Assembly: GCA_019914945.1 (NCBI GenBank)
Contig: CM034099.1
Location: 5,952,001-6,016,000 of the forward strand
Reading direction: 5' to 3'
DNA from: Typha latifolia
Lineage: Eukaryota > Streptophyta > Magnoliopsida > Poales > Typhaceae
Length of the DNA: 64,000 bases
Positions 11,501 through 24,492 of this stretch are shown piece after piece; the first letter of the stretch is position 1, and the number at the start of each line of letters is the position of its first letter. The notes beneath the pieces were generated by a model, which was given only the letters and a program-made list of their open reading frames with translations, searched no databases and had not been told where the DNA came from. The position numbers and the translations under genes were made by a program.

Positions 11501-14500
11501 TCCTGAGAGAAATGATAGTAAGTGGCTTCTTAAGCAACAACAAGATGCTAACAAATAGAAGACAGATAGGTAGGCAACAAAAAACAAGTACCAGCTTATT
11601 AGCATAAACCAGAGGTTCTTCATCAATTGTTTTATCCTCTGACGGGATAAGATTAATCATTCCTGATGCTGACATGGTGTGATTGGCCTCCTGCAATATA
11701 TATGAACATAATTGTGTTGGAAATTTCAAAATAGAAAGCCATGGCATAACTAAATATGAAACGCCATTACAAGATTTCAAGTTTTCAACTCTTCTGCTGC
11801 TGACCAGACCCACAACTTGTTAAGTGAGACATCCATTTAGGACGTATTCCTATTGAACATCTTATCGATTAGGGCTATGCTGCGAGAGATTGACAAGACA
11901 ATTCAATTAAAATTACCATTTTTTCTCTTACCCACTCATCTCAGTCAAAAACCAACAAGATCAAAGCAAAAGCACCTGACAACCCACCCTTATAACAAGA
12001 TGCACAAATGTATTTAGTGGGTTGCCAGCAGACTGGTTGCTTATCTTCCCTATAATTTCTATAGCAAAATGCAAACATTCCCTCCATCTCTGTCATATTG
12101 CCTATTACAATTTATCAAAGTGAAGACTTAATCTTTTCCGTGCCAACCAAAACTCTTCCTAAAATAATCATTTGATATTTGAAATCCATCTTCCACGAGG
12201 TGATGATGATTGGCATGGAGATACACGTGAGGGAGGATAGCTATGAGGATACAAGATAAACACAAGAAAAAATAGTTACATATAGAGAGGTATATGCAAA
12301 TATAAATACGTGGATTGGCTTACAGTACAGAATTCCAGTTAAGTAACAAGACTTTCCATATAAACTAAATCTTAAGTGTGGTTATAAAAAGATACCAAAC
12401 ATCGTGAGGGCATTTTGTTACCTTCTGATTGTCTATAATTGTCATGTTTTCAACTTGTCAAGCATTTCCTAATACCCAGAAGTCACTTCAAAGAAAAACC
12501 AATCCAATCTTTTTCTAGTCTATAACTCTGCACGAGTCTTTTTCTAGCGAATCATGGTACATGGCTTCTTTTTGAAGAAAATTTTCATTCCCTGTTTAGA
12601 AACTTAAAAACATCTGGTCCTAGAACAATACATGTTTTTTTTTCTTTTTTTGCTTTGTTGATTGAACACTTTTACCAATATGGATTCTTTTCATGTATGA
12701 ATCATGACATCAAGAAAATAGGTGAATAATGCTATAAATACCTCAGAGTCTTGAGCAGAGGCTCCATCTCTTGCACTAATTGCCAGGGACACATAATCAT
12801 CAGTACTCCTGAAAATTGGAAGATATATATTTGTTTAACTATCAAAAACGACATTTTATCTAACAGAAAAGGACAATAACCAACAGAAGTAATAGACCCC
12901 TACTTTGTTGTAGTTGGTGTAGCATCCACTGCAACAGCAGGAGCAGAAGAAGGTAACGGAGTTGCAGGAGTATCAGGATTTGAAATGTCAATTACATTGG
13001 TTGTTTCCAGGGAAGGAGGAATTCCAGCAGATGACATGCCAGATACTGATGGTGACATCGAAGCTGAAACAGAAGTTGGGATAGCAGAACTCACTGTCAC
13101 TGCAAGTGGGCTAGAAGGCACTGCAGATACTGTAGTAGGAGTTGCCACATTTGTTGCGCCAGAAGGGATATCAGAAGAACCAGCTGAAGCAACTTGAGCA
13201 ACTGAAGTCGGCCCAGTTTCAAGGATTGTTGCCTGGTTTGCAGCTTTCTCTGCTAATTCACGAGCCAACTGAAATGCAAGTACATCAAAATTACAGCCAA
13301 ATCATACTAAACAATAAAACATAAAGAATGGACGTGATGGGAACACAGACCTTAAGTTCATCAGGAATTATCCATTTAGATTGCTTAGTGACCTTGTTGA
13401 AGTAATATCTGCATGATCAAAAAACCAGATATAACATGACAGTTCAGCATAGCAAAAAGTGAAAACGCAAAAGCCTAAAATAATCTGAATCTCGATAACT
13501 ACATCAGCAAATAATTAGAAAGAAATTACCAAGAAATACATAATACCCACTTACTTTCGTCCCTCTGGTGTAGTAAATTCTTTCCATTCAGTCGATGCAT
13601 CAGCCCTCTGTTACATGTGCAAAAGTTGAATAAGCAAGAGTGAATCAATAGTAATTTATATAGACATCTTAGCATACCAATCTAACAGAAAGGAAATAAC
13701 CAACATACTACAAAGCATCATAAAAGAAAAAATTGATAACCACTCCACCCTAGCATGCTTTATGAAAGAATCATCATATAGGATAAAACAGCAGAAAATT
13801 ACGATTCAAATAAATAATTTCCAGTTTAAAGGGATACTTGAGTAGTCATAGATACAATTTCCAGTATAAAGGGATACTTGAGTAGTCATAAATACATACA
13901 AGTCATTCAAGACAGTCAACACACAAACCACAATAATAAAAAAGGAAATTCTCTAGTACTAACTAAAAGTGTGGCATTTACATTACATCCCTTTGCTGAG
14001 AAAATATGCACCAAAAAAAAAAACCTACTTGAAGATTCATAAATTCAGCAGAGCTATAGCCATTTCTTGCAACCCATAGAAGAAATGCAACACAAATACT
14101 ATCATTTTATTTAGAAATTTTTTTTTCATCCATTGAACTATCATCATTTTCCACAATGACCTCTTAAACATTTTTTTAAGTATATCATGACCTCTTAAAC
14201 TATCAGAAATACCTTATTTGATCTTTTCCATTAGAAGATCATTATGTACTAAAAATAATAATTTAAGAAGTCATTATTATATACACAAAAAAAAAGTTTA
14301 GCAAGGTATCGGTAGGGAATGATTATAGTTCAGGGTGTAAAAAAAATTTATCGTTTTTGTTTATTCTATACAAATAACTAGATAAACCTCAAAGATCTCA
14401 AATTATCTTCCCTGACCAACAAAAATCTGGAAATTTCCATCTAAATTAAAATTTTAATGCTACCATACATCAACTGGAGAATCTAACATAGGCATCACTG

Positions 14501-15473
14501 TGAAGATTCTGACAAAAACGTTAGACATTCTGCACTGGTCAAAAACACCTTGATGTGCACAGTCACAGACTGACATATCTTAGCTATTTGGATGAATATT
14601 GACTTCATCAGAATTCAATCTACAAGTTCAAGCTTTCCGACAGATATAAAGTGTGGCAACTTCCTGAGTTCCTCCTGGCTGACTCTCACTACATGTCGTT
14701 CATAGTTCAGGAGGTGCATAATGCAATATGGCAATGGCTATCTGCTAAACTGCATGTTTCAATACCTAAACATTCTACTACCAGGGAGAAAAGGCAATGT
14801 TGAGTTTGCTTGGTGCATTACACATGTATAAGGAAACTCAAAAGGCGAAGAACATGAATAATTGCTATTTGCAAACATACTGGTCTGGAGTTCACTAACA
14901 GGATCAACAGAACCAGGCACCACCATGAGGAAGTGCTTCTATGGATAACAGTAAAAGCCTAAATGCATCTCAAAATATGCATTTCAACTTAAGTACCTTC
15001 AAGATTCAAGAAGATCTTAAATATCCTTTAAAATTATGAAGAATTATTACAGATTATAAACCAAAATTAAAAAGAAATTGATGAAGTATGAGCTTCCTCT
15101 GGTGAGGTTCATGCACTAATATTGTAAGCGCACTCACTAGCCATAAACCAGTACTAAAGGGTAAAAAAGTACGGTGTTTAGATTGTTTTCATGCACAGGC
15201 AGCACAGCTTTGCAACTATCAGTCAAATTACATACAACAACAGCCACAATAAAGCCACACAGTAATCACAGATGTATGAAATAAATTTAGCTAACAAACT
15301 TACTATAATAAGTAATGAAACTGTTCATACATTTAGATTGACAAGAAATTGTGATCTCATATTTTCTTTTCTATTGTCATTTCTTCAACTAAATTGAACA
15401 TTTAGAGAATTTTTTCCGTAATCAGTAAGAAACTTACATACTGAAAAAAATTAAAGAAATTTGGGCATCAAAA

Positions 15474-15515
<42 letters not shown>

Positions 15516-18500
15516 TCGAAACGAATATTTTCACTTGATCGATAGTACACTCCGACAAGGATGAAGACATTATGCATCAAATTAAAGCAGTTTGGCTAAA
15601 ATGTAAAGCGGTTCTCACATGTCATGTCATCATCATGTATCCCTCATGGTAAGAGGAAAATTAAATTGCGAAACTAGGAAACAACATATGAAAAATTAAA
15701 ATGTCAATGAGATAAAGAGTTATAACTTTTAAGATGCGTGACTAGAATTACTACAAAATGGAACAAGATATGTTTATATCAGACACAATTTAGTATTAGC
15801 ACCCTGAGAATCGATTAAAATGATCTGAAAATATTTAACAGAGACTGTACAGAACACCAGTTAAAATAGATTCATTCTAGTAGATATCAATCTCATTACA
15901 AAAAGAAGCAGTGTATCAACATTTAAGTAATATTTTATTGTATGATGACATAACTTGTACCAGAGATTACATTAACTAGATTCAAGCGTTAACAGTGAAC
16001 TAATACAACCTGCTCAGATTAACATATTCAGCAATAATTTTTCCACTGTCATGAATAAATGAAGGAAATACTTGCAAAACAACAAAGAGAAAGAGATAGC
16101 CTAAAAAAACTAATATTAACTAGTTATACATGAAAGGAAGTTGAAAAACAAGTGATATGAGATGTCATAAAACTGTATCAGTTTGCCTTTGTAATAGAAT
16201 GCAAAAAATAGTACACCACATGATACCTCATACCTCTTGCCAGAAATGTAAATCATCCACTTGTGAGCAAGCTTAAAAACTATTGATGTCAACTAAATCA
16301 GCATTAAAAGTCTGGCAGTACCATTGTCATATATTGTAATGCATCAATGATAAAACTTCCACTATTAGTTCCATTATGTATGAACATGTACCAAAAGCAA
16401 CATATTGCTCACCAGAGCTGCAATTACTTCCAGAGTGAGTTTACCATGAACAACAGTAATTATGCAAAGTGCCCAGAATCTGAAAGTGACAAAAAGTTGT
16501 TCTAAGGTGGTAATTTCCAATTACTTTGGTGGATGTCCTTTTTATAACTTGACAAGCCAGAAACTATACATAAGTTTCAACAGCTTTTTGTAAGTAGAAA
16601 AACTAAAATGTCAAGGAAATCTGATCTGAATAGCATGGGAAATGAACATCCGCATTCTAAATCTCCCAAAATTAAAAAAATCAGCTATGAATATAAGTCC
16701 ATTATTGATCTAAGTAAATGAATAGTAGAGCACCTGCCAGCTTCAGATCTCACATGGCCACAGTAAAGTAAATACAAGCAGGAGATCATAGGTACAAAAA
16801 ATGCATCTTTCTTGTTAGTCCACACACCCTTACTTAGTGATAAAGGAGGGGAAAAACATGAGGGCCTTCATGATAAGATAAAGGTAAATAGCAATAATTG
16901 CCTGCCTTGAGAAAAGAGAAACCCCGCCTTCACAACGACCATATAGAGTAGTCGTTTTTTTGCTCCGGAGGTGCCAAAAGACATCTACAAACCAATGGAA
17001 GAACACGCAAAAAAGAGAGAATTCGTATAAAACAATTTTGATCAACACATCTACAGCTATTATTGTCAGTGTTCAGGAAAGTTACTCATAAGTCAATAAC
17101 AATATAATCACAGAGAAAAAGGATGTGCAATTCTAGAAAGTATGATTCAATGTGACTCACCTCAATAGGCGTCATCAACTCAACGGGCTTCTCCCAACTA
17201 GACTGTCTGGTCTTCTTATTGTAATAGTATCTAAATAGGCAAACATAACAATGAATTAGAACATACAATTAAGAGAAAACTGAGTCAATAAGGGAAATCA
17301 ACAAGCACAAGATAGTACACTTTAAGTAGAAGAGAGTCTGTGCTGTAACAAACAGGAAATTAACAACAAAATACCCACATAATACAGCAGATTGCAAGGA
17401 AGGAGAATAGAAAAAGGAACCTACCTTTTTCCATCAGCAGCAGTGTGTTCCTGCCAATCAGAAGATGCTTGTTCTGGAGCACTGGGTTGAGCATTTATTG
17501 TCTGTAAATCAGGTCCAAATGGGAGAAAAAGTGTGTGGTCAAGAAACATTCATAGTAAAAAAAAATAGTTATCCCAAAATGAACTAATTCAAGAAAATTG
17601 AAAAGATGCTCACAGGAGCTGTGACAACAGCAGCTGAAGAATGTTGTGCAGCTTGCATGAAATGTGTAACAGGAGGTACATTTTGCGACCCAGGGGTAGC
17701 CCAGGGTTGCCCTGCAGCAGGCATGACAGGTCCTTGCAACTGAGCACCAGGTTGATATTGAGTAGGTGCACTTATACCATTTGGTTGTTGACCATAAGAA
17801 GTTGTAAACTGCGGTTACACAATAGCAGGACGTCAACAAAATAGTTGAACTAAATTAAAAAAAAAGAAGAATTGGCAACTAGCTAATAAAAGATATATAA
17901 AAGAAATATTACAGTATAGGATGAGGAAAAGGGTATTGGACCCCCTAAGTGAGGCAGATGACTGTTTGGCATCTGAGCAGCTTGCTGGGGTTGCATTGAT
18001 GCAGAGGATATAGGTCCACCTGACTGAACATAAGGCATCGGAACAGATTGTGAGGAAGGTGGACCTTGACCCGGTTGACCTGATCTTGGAGGTAAATGCT
18101 GTGCAGGTTGAGGGTAATGGGGAATCTGAAATTGCCCAGAAGGCATGCCAACATTTGATCCAGGGATACTTTGGCCCATGGGTCTAAATTGCTGTGAAGC
18201 TGGAGGGATGAACTGAGGTGGTTGCTGAGCTGGAACCAATGGTCTAAACTGCAATATACACGAAACATCATTTGAGAAATAGCAGGACGAATCACTATCA
18301 GCCACAAGCCTCAAATGCCAGCATCAAATAATAACTTTACCTGCATAGGCATCGGTGGACCAAAATGTTGAGACTGACCAGCAGAACCCACAACAGCAGG
18401 CCTCGGAGGCTGTTTGAGATAATATACCACATGTTAAATGTAAAGGTCAAGAAAATAAACTAAATTTAAAGAATGTAACTTACACGTCAGAAGAATTTGT

Positions 18501-18643
18501 TCCACAAAGACAAAAGATTAAAATTTGAACTTAAAGCCCTTTCATCAGAAAACAAAAGGAATATGAAATATCAAAGACATAAAAAGGAGAGAATAGGGCT
18601 TGTGTGCTACCTGTGCCCCAGAAGATTGTAGATTGCTGGCCAT
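5566..18643 (-). CDS. PRP40: Pre-mRNA-processing protein 40 (PRP40A/B type, WW and FF domains)
   Basis: This gene encodes a U1 snRNP-associated splicing factor that bridges the 5' splice site and branch-point proteins and, in plants, binds the RNA polymerase II tail through its WW domains. The spliced frame is 1,030 aa, near the usual plant length of about 950-1,000. An N-terminal P/Q/G-rich region covers residues 1-210. WW domain 1 lies at about 225-255 ([17 protein letters not shown]...SSWEKP) and WW domain 2 at about 267-294 ([16 protein letters not shown]...KWIIP). A Ser/Thr/Pro/Ala linker spans about 298-441. Five or six FF domains follow between about 475 and 885, for example SDWSWEQ...DKRYGAL and SQWRKVQ...DDERCSRL. 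A lysine/glutamate/arginine-rich tail covers 887-1030. The start at 18641-18643 ([11 protein letters not shown]) fits plant relatives. The stop is a TAG at 5566-5568. Every exon junction keeps the frame. It is transcribed away from the DUF7804-like gene side. Confidence 0.95.
6521..6722. repeat. Two-copy tandem repeat in a PRP40 intron, ~93 bp unit
   Basis: Copies start with CGGTGGTAATTCTTACCTT at 6521 and 6614. Both continue with matching blocks (TTAGAGATGCCTTCTA versus TTAAAGATGACTTCTA; AATCAAGTAAATATACAG versus AATCAAGTAAATATGCAG). The second copy has a small extra insertion. It lies in the intron between the last two FF-region and tail exons (6123-6982). Confidence 0.85.
7424..7885. repeat. 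Imperfect tandem duplication spanning the 5' edge of a PRP40 exon
   Basis: A unit of about 247 bp at 7424-7671 is followed by a diverged, slightly shortened copy at 7672-7885. The unit includes the first 26 or so bases of PRP40 exon 24, its 3' splice site and the intron sequence upstream of it. The copied exon edge lies at about 7671-7696 on the minus strand. The copies share CTATTAAGTCCTCAAATACA, GAAGATGCTTAATTACAAAA and GGCATCTGCATGTTTC. Confidence 0.9.
13816..13895. repeat. 40 bp tandem duplication in the large PRP40 intron
   Basis: Two adjacent 40 bp copies, 13816-13855 and 13856-13895, share GGGATACTTGAGTAGTCATA and differ at two or three positions. They look young relative to the other repeats. 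Confidence 0.9.
15477..15512. repeat. (AT)18 microsatellite
   Basis: An uninterrupted AT dinucleotide run of 36 bp lies inside the 3.55 kb PRP40 intron. Confidence 0.97.
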
Positions 18644-19439
18644 TTATCCAGAACTAAGTGAGAAGGAATGGTCAAAATATCTGGAGGACAAATATAAACA
18701 AAGATATGTTAATAGTGTCGAGAAAGAGAACAGTTAGCAAAGGAGTCCAACTAAATTATATCCCTTTAATATAGAAGACCATAACATAAATCAATTGCCC
18801 AGCCACACAACAGACATGCTAGTGAAAATACATAGTTTAAAGCTTACTACCTTTCATAAAAAATGTAGAGTATTAAAATCAAAGTCTGATGTCAAAGTAT
18901 CTTAGTCTTGGTCCTTTCTCTATTTTTTGCACTCACCCAAGCATTTAAAGAAAACTCAGTAAGTACTACTCTAATGTAGGAAGTGATAAAAGAGAATATA
19001 ACATAAATATAGGAGAAATACAATGAATTATGTTTGACTTTTAACTTCTATACCTTGTACTATTTTAAGGTTCTTGTTTTTTTAAAAGTTATTTGCTTCT
19101 AAATCAAGACTTAGAATGCACTTCTAGGATTTATTCCACTTTTGGAAGACATTACATTATGTCACCAAATCTTGATTTCCATATATAAATGTAACTAATA
19201 TATGTCCTTAGTAAAGAATTTCTCCATAATGACCATGAACAATTGCTGCTCGAGTGGCCAAACAAGAATTACCTGATCTTATAACTAAGTGCACAATGAA
19301 CACACAATTACTAAATCCACTTAAATTACAATAGGAAGTATTTAAAAGATATACTGATCTACATGATTTTCATGAAAATATATCATGGGCCATGCAGACA
19401 AATAATCCACAGGTTCATGTTATACATATAAGCAATGTT

Positions 19440-20690
19440 CTAGAAAAGGTTGTGGCAGCCACCATAGCAGATTCGCCTCTAAGCGCTATGTTACACCTAT
19501 AACAGGTTGAAAAGGCATTTGAGATTGTGGCAGCCGCCTTAGCGAGTACCAAACTAAATGGAGGCTCATTTTACCACTTTGAACGCCCAACCGTAACTAT
19601 ATTATTTTCAAAATTTCTCAATCTGTACTCTCTTGAATCTTAGTAAAAAAAAATTCAATTTTGTATCTGCTAACTAAAACTCAATGTGTACTTGAAAGAA
19701 TTTCAAAAAAATTTCTTATCTTTCGATAAAAAAAACTATTTGAAATTTATAATCGGGATATGAGTTTATCTCAATAGTGATGACAAGTTTAAGAAATTCT
19801 TGCTCACGATGCTGTAGATGATTGCAAAAGTTTCCTACAACAGACACTTCTTATTCATTTCTTTTCCATATCACAAAAGATGAAAATCAGTGCATTCATC
19901 ATTTCATTTTCAAAACTGTAAGAACATCATCCAAATGCTATTACAAAATTTTCAAATTTTTAGCACAATCTGTTGATCATATCAATTATGTGTTGAATGC
20001 TGATAATTTGTCAAGTTCTGCCTTTATTTACTTGTCAGTATATAGCTTAGCCAAAATATCACTGTTTTAAAAGCGCCAGCATATGCGGACGACATATGCA
20101 TATGTGGCCACATGTTGACCGCCAACGATCACAAATCTGTCCGATATGCATATGCGCCCTCATATGCATATGAAAGTGATATATTGTAATATTGAGATAT
20201 TTATAGCATTCCATATAATTTCTTATTAATTAATTTTCTCGGTGCAACTTATCATACTTGAAAATATTTATTAAATATTTATATGATTATAAAGTAGCAT
20301 CCTTAGTGGATAGGATATTATGAAGAATGATTCTCCATTTATTAATTCGCAGATTTTACCTATTTATTTGCTTATTATGCTAAATATTCAACACACTAGA
20401 TAGATAAATTACATATGAATTACTTAATATTTTTATTGCTAGACCCCAAATGTGACCATATATGCACTCGCATACCAGATATCTGTTAGCGGTAACATGA
20501 CCACCCGCAAATTGCAAGCTCTTTTCACAACATTGAAAAATACATTTATAAAAATTTTATTTGAGATCCACCTCGGGCTCATGTCACCCAACAATCATGG
20601 CAACCGCCACCCACCACATACCATAAAACCCTTGGCCGGCTACATAGCCGCCACAGGCTTTTTTGGACATTGCATATGAGAAAATCATCT
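19440..20690. mobile_element. Possible degenerate DNA-transposon remnant
   Basis: Inside the PRP40 leader intron, GC-richer patches stand out from the AT-rich background. GTGGCAGCC occurs at about 19450 and 19535. A cluster of CATATGCATATG palindromes lies at 20075-20175. GGCAACCGCCACC and the inverse-type GGCTACATAGCCGCCACAGG lie near 20590-20660. The repeated GCAGCC/GGCTG words facing each other resemble ends of a decayed class II element. No transposase frame and no clean target-site duplication were found, so this is tentative. Confidence 0.25.
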
Positions 20691-20788
20691 TTCTGTTTTC
20701 TATATATAGATAGCCACGAGAAGTGCTATGCATTGAACCCCTTATTGCTCCCAATGTGGAATATTTCCACTATACATAGAATTATAAT

Positions 20789-20830
20789 CTTTCATATATG
20801 TCTAATTTTCTTTCATATATGTCTAATTTT
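20789..20830. repeat. Perfect 21 bp tandem duplication
   Basis: CTTTCATATATGTCTAATTT plus one T is present twice head to tail (20789-20809 and 20810-20830) in the PRP40 leader intron. Confidence 0.95.
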
Positions 20831-21408
20831 ACCTGCAGGGTTAATCTCCACTTGTCCTTAGCCTTAACTATACCTTAAGTATAAATAAAATCCCTAAAAG
20901 ATGCTCATCTTTCTATCTCATCTAGATTATTCCATGACTACGAGACCTTCCCTACAGATTGATACTGGTTTGCATGAACCTAGACTGCAGCAAAGAAGGT
21001 GAATTAAACTGCCAACTGAACTTATATAGCTTGACAGAATTTCCCCTTAATTGTCTAATTTTGCTTCAGCCGGAAATTCAACACTAACATTCAGGGGTTT
21101 CATGTTGGGCTAACAACTGATTGTAAAAACTCATCAATTCACTTTTCATCTTAGAGCTGTGCTCTAGCTGAACAGTTATTATTGAGAAAATGTTTATAAG
21201 ATTATATGAAGATGATAATGATCTAACATCAACACCCATAGATTAAACAGCCTATCTATCTTTCCAAGCAGATTGGCTATTCAATACCAACAACTTTATA
21301 AATACCAGAAGTAATAACAAAGGTAACAGATCAAAGACAAACTAAATGTAACTAAATAATTGCTTCTTATTGTTCCAGTTTTCAAAACTAACACCTTTTC
21401 CCGGTGAT

Positions 21409-21470
21409 TTCTTTGCCATGCGGCATTAGCTTGAAAATTTTCTTTGCCATGCCGGATTAGCTTAAAAAAT
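21409..21470. repeat. 31 bp tandem duplication in the PRP40 leader intron
   Basis: The unit beginning TTCTTTGCCATG recurs at 21409 and 21440. It continues into GGCATTAGCTTGAAAA in copy 1 and GGATTAGCTTAAAAAA in copy 2. The two copies are closely related, with a few mismatches. Confidence 0.85.
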
Positions 21471-22229
21471 CTACAAACTCCTCTTAAACAAAGGACAAGC
21501 TAAGTGAATCTTCCATGCAACAGCTAGTTTTATGATGAATATGGACATTCGTAATGGAAAAGAGAAACTATGTCAGAGGGGAAAAAAACACATTCCATAA
21601 ACGAAACACTGTATAAGTTGGCCAAACAAACGATGATACTGGAAAAGAATCTATACTAGAGTGAAGAATTTACCCTTAGAAATCCCCAATATAGGTCAAG
21701 GGTGCCGTCCGTCCTGCACTGATCACAAAGCGAGGGGCAAAGCTATCAGCTTTGGTTGTCCCGCATCGATCATGAAAAAAAAAGGAAAAGTAGAGCATCG
21801 CAATCGACAAAGAAACGAACAAGAATACGATTTGCCCTCGATTCAGAGGAGTTCCATGCCGACAACATGCGGGCATGTTCTCGCGACCGGCAAAGACGAA
21901 GATAACTAGGGTTTTCTCGAAGGGGAAAAGACGGGCGAGGAGAAATACCTAAGATTTAGGGTTTTATCATCCCGTGGTCATCCGTCGCCTTCCCGTGGAC
22001 GCGAAGGGGTTTGGGGTTAATTTCTTTGGAACGTTTGGGTGGGAATGAGAAGTGCCGCCTGCTCGATTCGGGAAGAGGAGGAAGGTAAAGGGCGAGAAGG
22101 GGAGGTTGTTTCGGGTCTTCATATAGACACCGGACGGCGTCGGGCCCGTTGGATTATCATCCGACGGCTGATGCGTGGGCTGGGTCTGATAACGGGTCGG
22201 ATGCGGGTCTATCCTGGCGGGTTTTAGAT

Positions 22230-24492
22230 ATAGCGGGTTTACGTGTCAATATTTATGTCTACCAAGGGAGGCCAGCATAAGTAATGTCTTCTAAAAGGAC
22301 CAAAATATTCTACCGTTTTTTGTTAGGTTATGGAAGTATTAAATTTCTATAGTATTGAATTGGCTTAAGTTTAAAGAGTGATACGTTAATCATTTTTTTA
22401 CAACATTTTAATTTACTGACAAGTAAATCTTCTTCTAGAAATATAATTTATTAGTCGTTTTCTAAAAGAGTGATTTGTTAATCATTCATTATGAGAGCAT
22501 TTATATAAGAGATAGCGGTTTTCATCAGTGACTTGCGATCATTGTATAAGACAGCGATTTTCTGTATGGTATTGAACAGACAAAAGTTATAGTAGTTTGA
22601 AAATGTTTTGACTAGTGTTGAACTTTGAAAATTATTATTTTTTGTATCACCGGTTTAAAAAAAACACCCATTTTAAAAATATAGAAATAAATGAGAAATG
22701 ATTTGGATACTTGATAGTGTAAATAGTTAAAATAGTAATTATTATATATTATATATTATATATTTATCTCTATTAATATTTATCATTTATTTAGCATATT
22801 TATAAAGACACAAAAAATAAAAATAAACAGCTCTACTTAAAATGGGAAATATGAGAAATAGAATTTAAAGAATTCTTATCATCATTCTATCTCCTATAGA
22901 AAACCACCATATTTATAATATATATGCAACACTTGAAAGCAGTAAAACGCTACCAATCTCAATATATACTAGTCATGATTTATTTACTCTCAATGAAAGA
23001 GAAAATAAAAGGACTTATCTTAGCTGAGGGGTAGTTTGGTTTTATATGTTTCGATATGCAATATCTATAGTATTAAATTAGAAGTTCATGTAAATAAAAG
23101 GTTTATATCTTTCCTTTTTTTCATTAAATATTGAGAGTATATGTTTTTTTATGACCCACTGCTATTGCCTTGGCTTGGACTTTTTAGTCTTCTTTATTGC
23201 AAACTGATGTCATTTTAAAAGAGCTTGATGTTTAATTTGTGTATAAGATATACTTATTTATAAATTATATTTTTTCTTATATATATTTTACAAACAAATA
23301 CTTATTCACGTATATTTTGATCAAATATTATATAAGATAAGTCCCGTGACTAGAATAAAATTCGATTAGTATGAAATGACAAGGAAACGCTCTCTTATAC
23401 TTAACCATTTATTATTTTCTATATTCTTTTTCTTTCATCAACATGTAAAAAGTTTATCCGGATTTTTATTAGCGAAAAGTAACCAAAATATACTCATCTA
23501 TAACTTAAGGGCTTGTGATCTATTATTAAAAGCGACTTGCAAAAATAATCACATTTGCATAGCAAATTATAACTATATTTATCTTATTTCATTTAGCTTC
23601 ACACTATCTATTATAAGGGCATGATTATTGCATTCATTTATGTTACAGTGCATCGGACTATTTCTTCATTTTTAGCTCCAGGCTCTAAATATAGAGCCAC
23701 CGAACATAAATTTTTACATAATTTTATTTTTTAAATAATTATTATATTTATATTCATGATTTACAATCAAATAATAATGAGTAAAGTTATGAAGACACAC
23801 AATTTGCATTTAAAAAATGCGTGTAAAATTATTTTTAAAAAATCTTATACATTAACCGAACCTTATGCACATAAAGTTATAATTAAATTACCCTAATTTG
23901 TTTCCTCGAATCTACTGGTTAGAAGTTTATAACCTCCTTTTTCTTAAAATTATTTGTCAAAGTTAATTCTAGTAATTTAGGGGAATATAAGAATACTTTT
24001 AGGGCAATGGAATCCAAGAGTTTATTGTATTTTATAATTTTGTTCATAGCTTCATTATAGAATAACACCTCTATGATATAGAGAGGAGTTTTTTTGCATG
24101 CATATCCTTCGAAAATCTCATATTTACACAATACTCTTCAAAGTACATAGATTTTACATGTACGTCATTTGAAGTCAACTAACCTCTAAAATTCAAACAA
24201 TTTAGATATAAAAGGATGATATTATTTTTATTCCAGTTTTCATAAAGATGTTCTTGTCTCTTTTTATTAAATTATTAAAATTTAACTTGAAAATTAATCG
24301 GACGGGTATATTTCGAGGGGATAAGTATTAAAAAAGAGGGGAAACAAAGATACCCATATACCATCAATCTTGAATCAATTATAGTTCCAAATCTCAATTA
24401 AAATGATTGTAAGAATATAGCTGTACAAAACGAAGCAAAAGAGATCTGAAGAAGAGAATTAGGGAAATCCCCCACCGGCACAGCCGGCAATG
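22230..24492. other. AT-rich intergenic spacer, no gene seen
   Basis: This lies between the PRP40 promoter side and the 3' end of the DUF7804-like gene. It is strongly AT-rich with runs of TATATT and no frame with a known domain. Short recurring words such as GAGTGAT...GTTAATCATT (about 22376 and 22470) hint at further old duplication. The part nearest 24490 is probably the 3' untranslated region of the DUF7804-like gene. Confidence 0.6.

Larger units (their letters stand above)
5566..18643 (-). other. PRP40: Coding-exon map of the PRP40 gene
   Basis: The 28 coding exons, 5' to 3' on the minus strand, are: 18611-18643, 18341-18409, 17913-18248, 17614-17808, 17425-17501, 17161-17230, 13555-13607, 13351-13408, 12904-13268, 12742-12808, 11592-11690, 11434-11502, 11275-11352, 11047-11133, 10931-10965, 10707-10812, 9809-9889, 9607-9699, 9490-9543, 9297-9413, 9097-9195, 8400-8447, 8218-8310, 7342-7449, 7181-7245, 6983-7085, 5823-6122, 5566-5700. 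They total 3,093 nt. All introns fit GT-AG except the one at 7246-7341, which best fits GC-AG. The largest coding intron is 13608-17160 (3.55 kb). It contains an (AT)18 microsatellite and a 40 bp tandem duplication but no recognisable gene. Confidence 0.85.
18681..21948 (-). other. PRP40: 3.3 kb intron in the PRP40 5' leader
   Basis: On the minus strand a donor CTTAG|GTATTT at 21949/21948 and an acceptor TCCTCCAG ending at 18681 bracket a leader intron. This leaves a noncoding exon from about 22.08 kb down to 21949 and a second leader piece at 18644-18680 that continues into the ATG at 18643. Long leader introns are common in plant housekeeping genes and often raise expression. The intron holds short tandem repeats (20789-20830, 21409-21470) and a possible transposon relic at about 19440-20690. 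Confidence 0.65.

Noticed and set aside
16830..17268. Minus-strand ORFs extending a PRP40 exon
   Set aside because: The real exon is 17161-17230; the rest is intron read-through.
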